DNA of 64,000 nucleotides. It comes from Umbilicaria muhlenbergii (Eukaryota > Ascomycota > Lecanoromycetes > Umbilicariales > Umbilicariaceae). Numbering within the stretch: position 1 is the first letter of the stretch; the number at the start of each line of letters is the position of its first letter. The position numbers and the translations under genes were made by a program. Under the pieces are notes generated by a model that was not told where the DNA came from, did no database searches, and saw nothing but the letters and a program-made list of their open reading frames with translations. Positions 32,778 through 45,000 of the stretch are shown piece after piece. The stretch is from contig KK106981.1 of the NCBI GenBank assembly GCA_000611775.1, forward strand, positions 3,586,672 to 3,650,671, read 5' to 3'.

Positions 32778-34178
32778 ATGTGCATAGCTCGCATATCGGG
32801 ACTGTCATAGAGATACCCGGGTTGCTTTTGCGACGGCATAGCGAGAGACTGTTGTGCTATTAGCAGGTGGCTTACGAGCAATGAACACAGTCGACGAGCT
32901 TTAATGATCCTGTGCACCTGCAACGTGACGAAATATGACACCCTTGGTGTATTCTGATGATTCCCGCACCTATCGTGTGACCGATGACTACACCCTCAAT
33001 TCTTTGAAACACCAATTACGTGACAAATGCTTGACTTTAATTCCTCGATTACGTTGGACTTAGAATCCTCACCAGTCATTCCCCCACGACCCTCTGTTTC
33101 ACCACCTTAGAGGACCTTGAAACATAGGCGAGTAGTAAGGTTGAGTGTTGTGCTTGTCGGCGATTTCTACATACGGCAGGTGTTAACTGTCACATGTATA
33201 TCTGACTACTTCCAACCGACTATCCAAGCAAACAAACCAAAACCGCCTCGTGTTCTCACAGCGTACGTTCTCCCATTTTAACAGCCAGACATAAAGAGTT
33301 CCGCAGCTACCACAATCATAGAACTAAAGGAGCTTTCCACTTATACGCTCTAGCCCTTGTCAAACGACAACCCGTGATTGTTACATTAACAACCCCATGA
33401 ACACACATATCTAACTCCAGCCACCTACCCGCTCGCTTCGCTGCGCTCGCTCCTAGGCCTAACCCCATATCGACGGCCTCGGTATTCTATTACTGCAGAG
33501 TTTTGCGCAGAATTCATCATCGTGGAAGGGGGGGAGGAGGTGGTAGCGAGCACTGTAAAGCGCTTGTGTTGCGAATGTTATCTTGGGCTGGGGTTTAGAA
33601 TAGGTAGGCCTCGAATCGAGTGTTCTACTCCGAGTATGTTGTAGGGGGGCCGGTTGGTGTCAATGTACTCCGATAAGAAATGGGGGTGCCGTTTTACGAG
33701 GACCCCAACCCGGACACGGATTCCCGCTGATGCCCGATCACTTATTTAGTGCAAGGCAAGAGTTGACCCAGGCTTTGAGAACTTCAAGTCAAGTCTAACG
33801 AGTGATATTTGAGTTGCCGTTATCCCCCTTCAGGACAGCAATGAATGATGGCGCAGAGTGAAGCTATCTCGGCTCTCAACAAGGAACGCCAGATAAGGGA
33901 TAGGCGCCACCAAGCAAACTCGTCTCGGAAGAGAAAAGAGTGGGAAAAGAAGCGTTGAGTGGGTATCATCGTCGCGAAAACAAAACAACTCGAAAAACCC
34001 AATTCGAGTACATCGACGAGGAAAATGAGCGCCTGTAAAGTCCTTCCCCCCAATGCATGCAAGTCATTCAGTCATTCATAGATCCATCCGTGCCCGCCCA
34101 GTCCAGTCCAGTCCAATCCACGAGCCAGACCCCATTCAATCGATCGACCCAGCGACCGAACCAAACCGTTTGCCTCAT
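32778..34178. other. intergenic region, nothing recognised
   Basis: 1.4 kb between the 3' ends of grg-1 and the Ser/Thr kinase gene. A short GCTCGCTTCGCTGCGCTCGC string occurs near 33430. No gene, tRNA or clear repeat found. Confidence 0.4.
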
Positions 34179-36203
34179 TCAGCTTTCCTTCCACTCGCTA
34201 TTAATCTCTGCCAGCATCTCCTCGCAGCCATTAAGCCATCGACTCTCCAACACCTGCGTCACCGTCCACCGATTCTCACTCTGCATCTCCAAGCACCCTC
34301 TGACCAGCTCCAAGACCTCTTCTTCCGTGCCCGCCGCTCCCTTGGCCCGCCGCAGAGCCGATTGGTCCCATTTGCCGGCTAGGATCATCATCTGCACTCG
34401 CGGTTGCAAGATGTGCTGGAAGGGTAAATCGCCGACGAGGAGCGCGTAGACGATCACGCCGAAAGCCCATAGATCCACCACCGTGCTGAGGAGACCGGCG
34501 GGGCTGAGGATTAGCTCGGGGGACGCGTACTGCAGACTGCCTGCGATGGAGGTGCTGGTCTCGGATGGTCCGATGTTTCGCTGTGGAGGCCTGTCCGCGG
34601 CTCTCTCGTATGGATCCGGGGAGTTGCTGCGAGAATTACTGCGGGTTTCGTTGGTGATGAATTCCGAAAGACCGAAATCACAGAGAAGTAAATGGCCTCC
34701 TTCGATCGCGGCGTTCGGCCCGGAGAGGTCAATCAGACAGTTCTCCAACTTGAGATCTCGGTGCACGACACGGACATCGTGGTGAAGGTAGCGGATAGCA
34801 GAGGCGAGTTGGTACGCGTAGCGCCGGGCAAGATCTCGTGGGAGACCTTGTCTATTCGCGCGGACGAGGTCGAAGAGGGTGCCACCGGTGTTCAGCTTTG
34901 TGAAGCAAAAGGTTGCAAAGTCCGTGACATGGACCGCAATGAGCGGGAGAATATGTCGATGACTCAAGCACCGCCAGAGTCCCACTTCATGCTCGAATTC
35001 GGCTTGTAGTTGCTCATTCTCAAGATCTGCTCTGCCAATGACCTGTTTTCGAACGATCTTGACGGCGCGGCAAACACGCTCCCCACCTTCGAGTGTGTAC
35101 GCCTCCCTGATAATGCTGAAGCCCCCAAAGCCAATCTGTTTCCCTAACACGTAGTCACCTATTTCTTGACCCTCCTCGTCCGGCTCAGGGGCTCGCTCCT
35201 CTTTGGCCCATTTCGATAAGAAGGCAACTGCTGGTGAGATGGATGATGATGTGGACCGGCGTGAACTTCGACGCCTGCCTTGAGGCGAACTTCCGGATCT
35301 CTCAAGGATATAGCTCTTGGTCCTGCTAGAGCCTTGCCGTCTTACTAGTTTGGGCCACGCGCTTGATTCCTCAAGGGAGATGGGATGGTGAAAAGGTGAG
35401 TATGCAGAGATCGGGGAGAGGCATTCCATATTTCCGTTCGGCGGCGTGCGTACTTCTTCGGTGACTGGCGATGCTGTTGAGGCCGAGGTTAATGATGCGT
35501 CCCGCTCCAAGTCGGATGTTTTGTTATCACTCCTAAGGTTGTGGAGGATGGGGTACCGAGGGCTTTGAGGTAAACGCCGCCTAAGCAAGGACTCCCTCGG
35601 TTTGTCCGATGATATAGGGAGCTGGCCAGTAAGAGGACTGTAATTGGAGCGCTCTGCTTCAATTTGGGCTCTTCCGGGCAAGTGCGAGAGATGATGGGTT
35701 TCGGCCTGGAAAAGGGAACGGCCCCTTGGGGGAGTCTCGATATGTAGCTTGGGCAATGGCTCCTCCAAAGCATGCCGGTGCCCTGATTCGAGCGTAACTT
35801 GCGGGTTAAAGCTTATGGAAGGCCGCCGGTTGCGAAGGAATTCCTCTAGCGGTGAGGGTTCGTAGTATCTGGACTCGTCAACAAAGCTATCGTTATCAGC
35901 CGGCCATGTCGGAAAGTCTGCAGCAGCTGCAGGCATGTCGATCGGCGGCGTGGGCGCATGACTCTCGTCATCCAAGTAAGCTAGGTGCCTCGCATTACTG
36001 TCTGCGGCGCCGGCAGAAGCTTGATTCGTATCCGAGGGGCCTTGCTGTATTTCTGATAGCCAGGCATCATGATCTGCCAGCCTATCTGCTCCGTCGCTGC
36101 CATTGTCGCGGTTGGGCGACGGTCGTTTCGAGGCGGTGGGCGATAGGGATGCGGAGGTGTCTATTCTCAGCTTTTGGAACAACGGCTGCGTGTCGCAGGC
36201 CAT
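34179..36203 (-). CDS. Ser/Thr protein kinase with long disordered N-terminus
   Basis: A 674-aa protein. Residues 1 to about 350 are Ser/Pro/Arg-rich and low in order. The kinase domain (about 360-660) starts DYVLGKQIGFGGFSIIREAY (a Gly-loop variant), with VCRAVKIVRK (Lys), VVHRDLKLENCLID, LLLCDFGLSEF and GSLQYASPELIL (SPE in place of APE), then VVDLWAFGVIVYALLVGDLPF. These place it in the CAMK-like/Snf1-related fungal kinases; I cannot name the orthologue. An Asn/Ser-rich insert lies in the activation segment. The frame is open for about 70 codons upstream, but the first ATG is at 36203, before MACDTQPLFQKLRID. An upstream exon cannot be excluded. Confidence 0.85.
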   Translation of the reverse strand: MACDTQPLFQKLRIDTSASLSPTASKRPSPNRDNGSDGADRLADHDAWLSEIQQGPSDTNQASAGAADSNARHLAYLDDESHAPTPPIDMPAAAADFPTWPADNDSFVDESRYYEPSPLEEFLRNRRPSISFNPQVTLESGHRHALEEPLPKLHIETPPRGRSLFQAETHHLSHLPGRAQIEAERSNYSPLTGQLPISSDKPRESLLRRRLPQSPRYPILHNLRSDNKTSDLERDASLTSASTASPVTEEVRTPPNGNMECLSPISAYSPFHHPISLEESSAWPKLVRRQGSSRTKSYILERSGSSPQGRRRSSRRSTSSSISPAVAFLSKWAKEERAPEPDEEGQEIGDYVLGKQIGFGGFSIIREAYTLEGGERVCRAVKIVRKQVIGRADLENEQLQAEFEHEVGLWRCLSHRHILPLIAVHVTDFATFCFTKLNTGGTLFDLVRANRQGLPRDLARRYAYQLASAIRYLHHDVRVVHRDLKLENCLIDLSGPNAAIEGGHLLLCDFGLSEFITNETRSNSRSNSPDPYERAADRPPQRNIGPSETSTSIAGSLQYASPELILSPAGLLSTVVDLWAFGVIVYALLVGDLPFQHILQPRVQMMILAGKWDQSALRRAKGAAGTEEEVLELVRGCLEMQSENRWTVTQVLESRWLNGCEEMLAEINSEWKES

Positions 36204-39183
36204 CCCCCACGGGGGCACCCGTACCCAGGGGTACGGAGCTCCCTGCTGTATCGTAGGCTGCAGCGGTGAATGCTTCAGGCGCTCCTCTCGCGATTCGGTG
36301 TTTCGGTAGGGAGTTGAAAGCGAGCCCGAGACGAGAGACCCCCGGTCAAGGAGAGTGCTCCGAGCGTCGCCCTGCTTCCTAGAACACCCGACCAGTGTGT
36401 ATGACAAGATTAACAAGTTGTACAGGAAGGTGGCTATGCTGTTGCTCGATCACGAGGCGGGCGAGGTGAAACGACGATGAAGAAGTGCGATGAATGAAAG
36501 CGAGCGTATGAAGGTGGGAAACGGCGGGCTAAATGTCGAGGTGGAGGAGAGGGTGGTCTTTGTTCACCGATAAGAGGGAGGCCCCCACGTGGACGACTGC
36601 ACAGTGATGGTGGCGCTTCCGTCCTGCGCCTCGTTTCAGTGCTCGCTCGACAATGGATAGGTTGAGATAGCAACGTGCATGAGGGACTTGGACTTGGCGA
36701 CGAGGGAGAATGATGACTGCGACTGCTTGGAATGAAAATCGAGGGAGAAGATGGAGACTTGGATGGCTACTTAAATCCGCAAATCAGGTGGGGATGGAGT
36801 GGAGGAGAAATCGAATTCTCGTTTATCTTACCTAAGAGGTTGAGCCAGCCTAAGTTCAAGCTTAAGGGTCCGCTGGGTCTGTTGCTCCCGGCGAGGCACA
36901 GCTTAATTCCAGTACCTTAGCAGCTTACCACGCTTACCTTAAGGTGCCTGACACTGCTCGTACCTTAAGGCATCGCCTACTGGCAGCTGCGGCCCCACCG
37001 CATTCTTGGCAAGGCAGCACTTGCGTGACACTGTCCATCGACCTTCCTGCGCTCACCTCTCAGCCATCAGTGATTGGACCACCATGCTTCAAGGAATGGG
37101 ACCGACAGTTCCGCAAGCAGCCGCTGGGGATCCGGAGCAAACTGCCTGCTCATTATGCCTGTATCGATGCCTTTGTCGATGCCTGTGTCCAAGTCGATGC
37201 CAATAGTTGAGACAATTTGTGTGTCGTGCACAGCAACGAGCATCCCCCGAGACTGCCGGACAGCACCGCCCCGCCTCCGTTGGGATATTGTGCGTACCAA
37301 TCAACAGACCGACCATCCCCATGTTTCCATTATATAACACATATGTACCTCTGCTCGCGACCACGATTTCTTCTCTTCTCATGCGCCAGATCTCCGCGGT
37401 ATCACATACCACAGTGCTTGCGCATGTTCGTCTGTACGCACCGTTCGTGCTGCGCTCATAGCTTTCGAGCCATTCCGGGGCTGGGAGATGCACTTTTTAT
37501 GCTTTCTTGCTTCTATGCCGCCATACCCATCTTCACCACACCTGACGTCCCACACTCGGCGTGTGTATGACGTGACATCACTATAGCCAGATTGCTTGCG
37601 CAATAGGCTCATCAGACTTGACAAAGAGGCCATCAACGGGGTTTGCTAGCGAAGTGAACGCTGTACGCCTCTAATTAACCCGAAAGCCGCGCTTGGGTCA
37701 CGTTGACCGGAAAAATAAACAAATCGGTACACACGGCGAGGGAAATCAGAGACTCAGAGGCCGGAAAACTCCCAGATTTCATTGAGCGAGCAGTGAGAGT
37801 CGTTCGCTGATGCGTTCCACATATATTTAACAGCTTCAAAAGCGATGATATTTGATTATAGGTTTCAATGGGTCGTACTATTCTTCCATTCGCTGTGCTC
37901 AAGTACATTCAAGGCTTTGTATGCAGGCTCCCTCCCGGGAGAACTGGGCTGTGGAGGCCATGTTTAGTTTGGAATTCAAAGCTTGCTCGAAGAACATTGA
38001 TCATTTCATTTCATTACGTTTTTGCGCTGCGCTGTGTCTCACCGTCTCAACTTTTGCATCTTCTTGCTCCCAATCACAACATTGCGTTTTTCGACATCGT
38101 CCCTAAAGCGCCAAAGCCGGGCCCCGGACTCCGTAGACGTCAGTGTAGTACGACAGTCTTGAACGCCATGGCCAGGTACGTCAACCGGCCTCCGTGGAGA
38201 TATTCGATGCGCGCGTGTCACCCGAAGAGACTCGGATTTTAGCTGGCACAGAAGCCTTGCTCTTACGCAATAACTTCTCCCCCTTGAATCTACAAAGCTT
38301 CCTAGAAGGTGCCAATTTCTGTCTTCGGAACTATGCTATGCCCCGTTGGTTGGAGACCTCACCGGCCCCCCTGGTGTCCATGTACCTCTGAGTTAGATTG
38401 TCAAGAACGGAGGACGTCAGGTGAAGGAACGAATGGTAGTTTTGTCTTTTCGAGTCAGCCGTGCTGTTTTGATCAAAGCGTGCTCGCCTTACACTCAGTT
38501 TGGAAGTGTTAGGGCAAGCACCCTCTTTGTTACAAACACCTCCTAATCCACGGCGACAGGGACTGCTTGAAGCCTTTCCGGGAGCTTTCCTGATGCGAAC
38601 ATGTTCAACCATCGCTTCCCACACGTCTGTCTGGACTTCTATAGGAAAGGTTTCAGAGAACGCTAGGAGAGGGGAGGTGGTTTGTGGTTAGCTCTGCTCG
38701 GATTTTATGATAGCTTTCAGTGTCCACTTCGTGAGCCAATGAGAAAAAGGTCAGAAGTAGATAAATCATATGTCTTGCAGGCAGCGCCTACGGTAGCTGA
38801 AGTGATAAAGTACGATGATATAACCTAAGTACCGAAGAAGATCAAACCATACCCTCCAGATTACTCTCTCAGCCATGATAATTATATTCTCGGGATTCAC
38901 GCGATCGATATGTTCAAGATAGGCTGGTTCCACAAGGGTCGCGTGCCAAAGCAAAGTAGGGGAGAACAATTAGCCGTAGTTGTGACTGTGAAGGCATCTC
39001 AGTAAAGGCAAAATGAACCCATGTCATGACGCTACCGTACCGAAAGCTCCGTTGGCGACGTGAAGCTTCAAGCTGTCGACGAGCACAGCAACGGCCGACA
39101 AATTTCACAGCAATTTATATCCTACCCAGGCCTTCGAGGTAGATCGTGTTTTAATATTTCTGGACGGCGCTGTCACATCCACG
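36204..39183. other. long intergenic region between kinase and MVP1
   Basis: About 3 kb between two divergent genes. Short frames only. Two TACCTTAAGG words lie 26 nt apart near 36936-36972. No coding family, tRNA or obvious mobile element recognised; part is leader and promoter of the kinase gene. Confidence 0.4.
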
Positions 39184-41599
39184 ATGTCGCTGTTCGGAAG
39201 CTCGCCTGACGATTCGAGCTTACCGTCGCATTCGCGGCCTCAGTCCAAGTCGCTCTTCGAAGACGATCCTACCCCTGGCGCGACGTCCAATGCCTCCCTG
39301 TTTGCAGATGAAGCCGACGGTAGCGGCCCCTCGCCCTGGGCCTTGCCAACGCCAAAGAAAGCTGGGCGAAGCGAGCTTGTCAAGACATTGCTGCCAGCAT
39401 CTGCAGTACCAGAAAGCTACATTGACATGTTCGATACCGTCTTAGAATCCGGAGATCGGCTTGGGTCAGGAATTAGCCTCACAGGCATCAAAAAGATCCT
39501 GGAAGATAGTGGACTGGATGCAACCGAGCAAGCTAGGGTTCTCAATTTAGTCATACCTGGTGGGAAAGAAGGCGCTGGGGGCTTGGGAAGGAGCGAGTTC
39601 AATGTTTTGCTTGCTCTCATAGGGCTATCGCAGGAGGATGAAGAGGCAACCTTAGATGGAGTGGATGAGCGACGGAAGAGTGAGTGCATCAATCTTGCTA
39701 TTAGAGGTTTAAGTAAGGCCGCCAAGCTGACATTCGTGCTAGATCTTCCAAAACCATCATTGCCCTACATCAAGCGGATCAAGACAGCTAAGGTGTCAGA
39801 AAACCTTGGAGCGTCAACAGCGGAGCAACGTGAAGCAGCTCCGTCACAGAAACCAAAATCTTCAGCTCCGTCTCCGATGAAATCGCGTCAGATCCGCAGG
39901 GACTCATTGGAGAATTCAGAGGTGGATCCATGGGCTAGCCCGGAAATGCATGTCGGTCATACCCATCCAGTCAACAATGATCTCACGCCGAAGTCGAACG
40001 GAACAACCGCGGCGAGACCGATAACAAACGGGCACAGCGGCCCCGTGAGAACCACAAGCGCCTTCACCACTCACCCAGAGTCGCCCACGAATACGTCATT
40101 GAGCGCACCTCCCCCTCAAGAACCTCAATCTGGCGGTAGTGGAGAAGGGTGGGACGCCAGCGGCGGCTTCCCAAACGCCGATCAGTCAGGCCTGGGTCCC
40201 GAGGGGTTTGGACCTTCTGGTGATCGGCAACGAGACTCAAGTGGTAGTGCTATGGGTAGGTCAATTGGTGGTGGCCACACGACTAGTCGCGGCGTGGAGG
40301 AAATTGTTACGATTACAGTGCTCCCCGAGAAAGAGGGCATGTTCATGTTTCAGCATAGGAATTACGAGGTCAAGAGTGCTAGAAGATCAAGTACAGTCGT
40401 CCGACGATACAGCGATTTCGTATGGCTACTGGATTGTCTGCATAAGCGGTATCCATTTAGACAATTACCCTTGCTGCCTCCGAAGAGGGTTGCGGGTATG
40501 TTCGGGCCTCTCTGTGATTGCGAATTGGACTAACTCAGATGTCTGACGAAGTGAACGGGAGGCATCTCTCGTCAGATGTGACGTTCATCGAAAAGCGGAG
40601 AAGAGGTCTCGCAAGGTTCACCAACGCCTTGGTCCGACATCCAGTCCTCGGTCAAGAGCAGCTTGTTGTCATGTTTTTGACGGTACCGACAGTGAGTACA
40701 AATATAGTAAGATTTAGTTACAAGCCGGCTCATAATCAGCATCAGGAACTCGCCGTGTGGCGAAAGCAAGCTACGATTTCCGTACAAGAAGAGTTCTCCG
40801 GCAAGCCGCTTCCACCGGGCCTTGAAGACTCTCTTCCTACCAACCTAGCCGATACGTTCGACACTGTTCGAGCTGGCGTCCGTCGTTCGGCAGACGCCTA
40901 TATCAGTCTCTGCAGTCTGCTTGAGCGCTTGGCGAAACGGAATCAAGGTTTAGCCGTGGACCAGTTGCGGTTTTCTCTCGCTCTGACAGCGCTGACAGAG
41001 CACTCGGACAGCACATACGCGGTAGACACTAATGACGTTCCCTCCCTCAATGCGGGGATCCACGCAACAGCCAAACACCTTTCCAACAGCCAGACTTTGC
41101 TAGAAGATGAAGCACGTGGCTGGGACGAGGGTGTGCTAGAAGACTTCAAGAGGCAAAGGGACACCCTAGTAGGCGTCCGAGATATGTTCGATCGGCGAGA
41201 TCGATTTGCCAGGGACAACATCCCACAGCTTGAAAGGCGTATAGAAAATAATGAGAACAAATTGGCCGGTTTAAGAGGCAGGCCCGAAGGGACGGTGAAG
41301 CCTGGAGAAGCCGAGAAGGTCGAGCAAGCAATTCAGAGTGTAAGGACAGCCGTAGCCATGATGACCTACCTCGACTAACCGGATTGTAGGACAAACGATC
41401 TATTGTAGAGCAACATGCGCGGGGCATCTTCATCAAAGAGTGCATACGAGACGAGTTGATATACTTCCAACAGTCACAGTATCATGTGACCAAGCTGCAT
41501 CAGGACTGGAGTCAGGAGCGGGTCAAATACGCCGAGCTCCAGGCGGACAACTGGAGAGCGTTGAGCGAGGAAGTGGAAAACATGCCAACAGGGGACTAG
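39184..41599 (+). CDS. MVP1: sorting nexin MVP1
   Basis: A 751-aa PX-BAR sorting nexin of the Mvp1/SNX8 type, acting in endosome-to-Golgi retrieval. Exons 39184-40495, 40552-40691, 40746-41339 and 41390-41599. Residues 60-180 form an EH-like region (VPESYIDMFDTVLE ... SLTGIKKILEDSGLD). A disordered linker follows. The PX domain starts EEIVTITVLPEKEGMFMFQH and has RRYSDFVWLLDCL and PPKRVAVNGRHL (the lipid-contacting Arg/Lys cluster), then FIEKRRRGLARFTNALVRHPVL. The C-terminal BAR part (ELAVWRKQATISVQEEF ... IRDELIYFQQSQYHV) is helical. The acceptor of intron 1 is taken at 40551 because only this restores KRVAVNG. Intron 2 (54 nt) is stop-free and a multiple of three. Confidence 0.93.
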
Positions 41600-42094
41600 A
41601 TGGCTTGGTACTGAGTACAATGATTCGGAGCTTTGCCTCTGACAGCATTAGCAAGGTGTTGGGCGGTGTCGTACACAGTCAGATTGTCATATACCGGTGT
41701 TGACAAGACTATCTTTTCATGCAAAGTTTGCTATATAAGTTCAACGTGAGTCTCGTATTGCGTCGAAGATAACAAAGTCACCAGCAATCTTGCAGTGGGT
41801 AAGAGACCTAATGGTGAATGGCCACCGAGGAAGTTTAGGCACGAGTTTTGGCGTATCTCGGGCAGGTAGAGACGGGCGCGATAGGCTCCTCCAAGCACCC
41901 GGACCCCTGTGGCTCCTGCCTAAGCGTGCTAAGGTCCCGGCGAATTGGTTCCGCCTTCGCCGATGCATTCAGCCCTACAACCTATCGTCACTTTGCATTC
42001 GGTCATTGGTGATTGCTCTCCATTATACACATATCTACATTCTCTGAACTGCGTGGAGCCTGTGAGCCGTGCCATTCAGCCTTTTACTCTCACA
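41600..42094. promoter_or_regulatory. MVP1-DCN1 intergenic region, DCN1 promoter side
   Basis: 495 nt holding the 3' flank of MVP1 and the upstream region of DCN1. No specific site recognised. Confidence 0.4.
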
Positions 42095-45000
42095 ATGCCG
42101 CCCCCATATACGCCCTCGCAGAAAAACGCCATCGCCCAGTTCGTGAGCTTCACACACGCCAAGGACAGTATTGCTGCAAGAGTAAGTCGCATCCCCCATG
42201 ACTCCATGCGCCGACGGCTCCTTCATGTACTGCCCTGTTATCCTGCACTGTACTGTCTTTTCCCCAGACGCCCTACCGTCGTTCCTTCTCGATCTGGCAA
42301 AGCAATTGGCTAACACTGGGCTACCCGTAGCACCTCAAATCGCATGCATGGAACGTGGAGCAAGCGGTAGATGCGTATGTAAATATCAATTTCTTCACAT
42401 CGTTTTCCTGGTTTTCTTTAGGTTGTATCATACAGGGGCGTTGTCAACAAGGACTACGAGGCCTAGAGTGTCATGGGGGGCAAGTCACACGAGGGCCCCT
42501 GGAATACCCCTCAGGCTTCTCACTGCAAGGACGAGACTCCAGAGGCAGACCAAGTCTGGGAAGACCAAGGGGATGATACCGCGGAGAGGAGGCTCCGCAA
42601 GGCGAGAGCTCGACTGGACAGGAAACTAGCGCAGAATCACCTGAGTCGTGGAAGGGAGACCATGCTAGACGACGACGAGGAGGAGAACTCCAAGATGCTG
42701 CTCAACCTAGACGACACAGGTTCATTTGAATATGATCTCGGCGAATACCTGCATGATGATCCGGAACAATCATTGGACCCGTTGCACTCGAGGGAGATCT
42801 CTATGCTCAAAATACAGGACACCTTCCTCCTGCTATGTGAAAAAGCAAAGGATCCCACTAGTTGGGTCGATCCCAAAAAACTACCTTCAATGTTTCGCTT
42901 CGCTCTCCGTCGTCCCTTGATGCCAGAAAGGGAGCTTTACTGGAACTTGGCGGTTGTCGGTATAGATCCTTCCCTTGGATTCCTTGACCGCGACGATTAT
43001 ACCCCAGAGGGATCCCATCGACGGCCTAGACAGATATTGAAGGGCATAACGTTCAGTCAAGAAGAAAGAGGTCATGTTAGTAGGAGGTACGAACGTTTAC
43101 CGAAGGGCCTTTGCCTCCTGACGGGTCATGTAGATGATGTCGATGATGCTAGCTCCGCGGAAGATGAACCCACTGATCAGGATGAGATGATAGCAGAACT
43201 TTGGACTGTTTTCAACGGAGTCGAAGCTCACGAGATACGCCTCGAAGATGCACCAACGAGGTATCGGGATGTCCTAAGCGCCTTTGACTGCGGCAATGAT
43301 GAACTTGCGGCGTGGTTGGAAGATCTTGAGATTCCTAGCGACCACATTGATTGTGGTAGTCATCAGGCAGCACTCTCGAAAGCCTCTGGTAGTCCGAGCG
43401 TTGCTACAAGTCCCACGCTGCTCAAACAAATTGCAAGGCTAGTCCAGCTTCATCGCTCAAAAGATATCCGAGTGGAAGACTTTCTTACACTTCTCCGAGG
43501 AAGAATGGCTGGCTTCATCTTCAACGAGGATGTAATCATGGGCTATGTTAGGAATTCTGGCTTCGACGCAGAAGCGGTTGCTGATCTCCTTGTTGGGAAG
43601 AGCAACTCAACGTCCTCTTCTGCTAACGGAAGTGCAACACCTGCACAGGAAGAGTTATATCGATCGCCCCTTGAAACATCAAAGCTCGAAAGACCTGTGT
43701 TGGGCGATTCCGTCAAGCAAGACCTCAAAGGAGAATTCGCAGCAATACATAGGGAGGTATTGTGCTCACATATCTCTTTTGGCCGCGCCCTATCACGTTT
43801 CCGGGAGCTTTTGGGTGATCCTGATATGAGCAACGCCGTATTGTCCAAAAACCTTGTGGCGTATGGTATTCCCCCGGACCTGTTCTTTGGAGGTGAGAAC
43901 CTCGATGAAACCCCTCCAAAACTAGATGGCAGTTTAGAGGAAGCACAAATACCCTGTTTCAAAAAACCACGGATAACCCTGAGGCTTCCGGCGAAATCCA
44001 GTTGTCCTACCTCGCCCAGAGATCTAAATTCGACGACTACAGCATCCCGCAGTGTTTCAACAAACAGAGATACAGAAGATCATGTTCTTACTGAGAAAGC
44101 AATGCTCAAGATGCCCCCTCATGATGATTACGATGCAGCTTTGAAAGTTCAGGCAGATACAACGCCCGGCACCATCTTACAGTCCTCACCGGCCTCTTCT
44201 GGAGGTATATCGTCTGATGAGCAACAGTCTCCAACCACTCAAGCCAAGCAGCAGCCGGAGCAGCATCGAGAGGATGGTTCTTGCCAGACCGCCTTGACAA
44301 CTCAGTCTACGCAGAAAGCTCATTCGAGAAGTAATGAAAAGTCTGTAGATCTTCAGGGCTTAGTGCCCACCAGCATGCTAACAGATCCCGTGGATCCACA
44401 CTCCAAGCCTGAGGTCACTGAGATTGCTCAATCCGTTGAGCACGCAACTTTTGCGCAACCCCTCCTTTGTAATAGGCTAGACAAGTCTAAACAGAACAAT
44501 AAGGCACAAGCAGAGTCACCAAAACCACGAGCTGGAACGCCCATGCCGAGTGCCTCACTGCCACTGTCTGTCTTATCGCAACGTCGCAACGAAAGTATAG
44601 GGATTGAATGGAAGCGGTATGCGACTTGTTTCGCAGGGAACCCTAGCGAGGAGTTTTATGATCGCGGAAGGCTATCTGTCTCCCCCGAGAAGGGTACTTC
44701 GGTCGACTTGTTTGGATTGCCCATCCCTACAAAAGATGCTCGCGACATGGCCAAGGCCATGAAATTGCCACCCGATTTTGCCGAAAGGCGGATCCGGTCT
44801 ACAACGCCTCGAAGGGTCAGTGCACAAAGATTTGAGAAAGCAACCTCCAATATAACATTACCGAGCCCTAAGCGTAAATCCTCTACCACTTCGGAACCGG
44901 GTCATCGGAAGATGATGAAACAGGAGGCCACAGAACCTGATGTGTTCGCTGCAGAAGGGCAAGATCATGACGACTTCATTCGAAGCTTATTTACCCCTGA

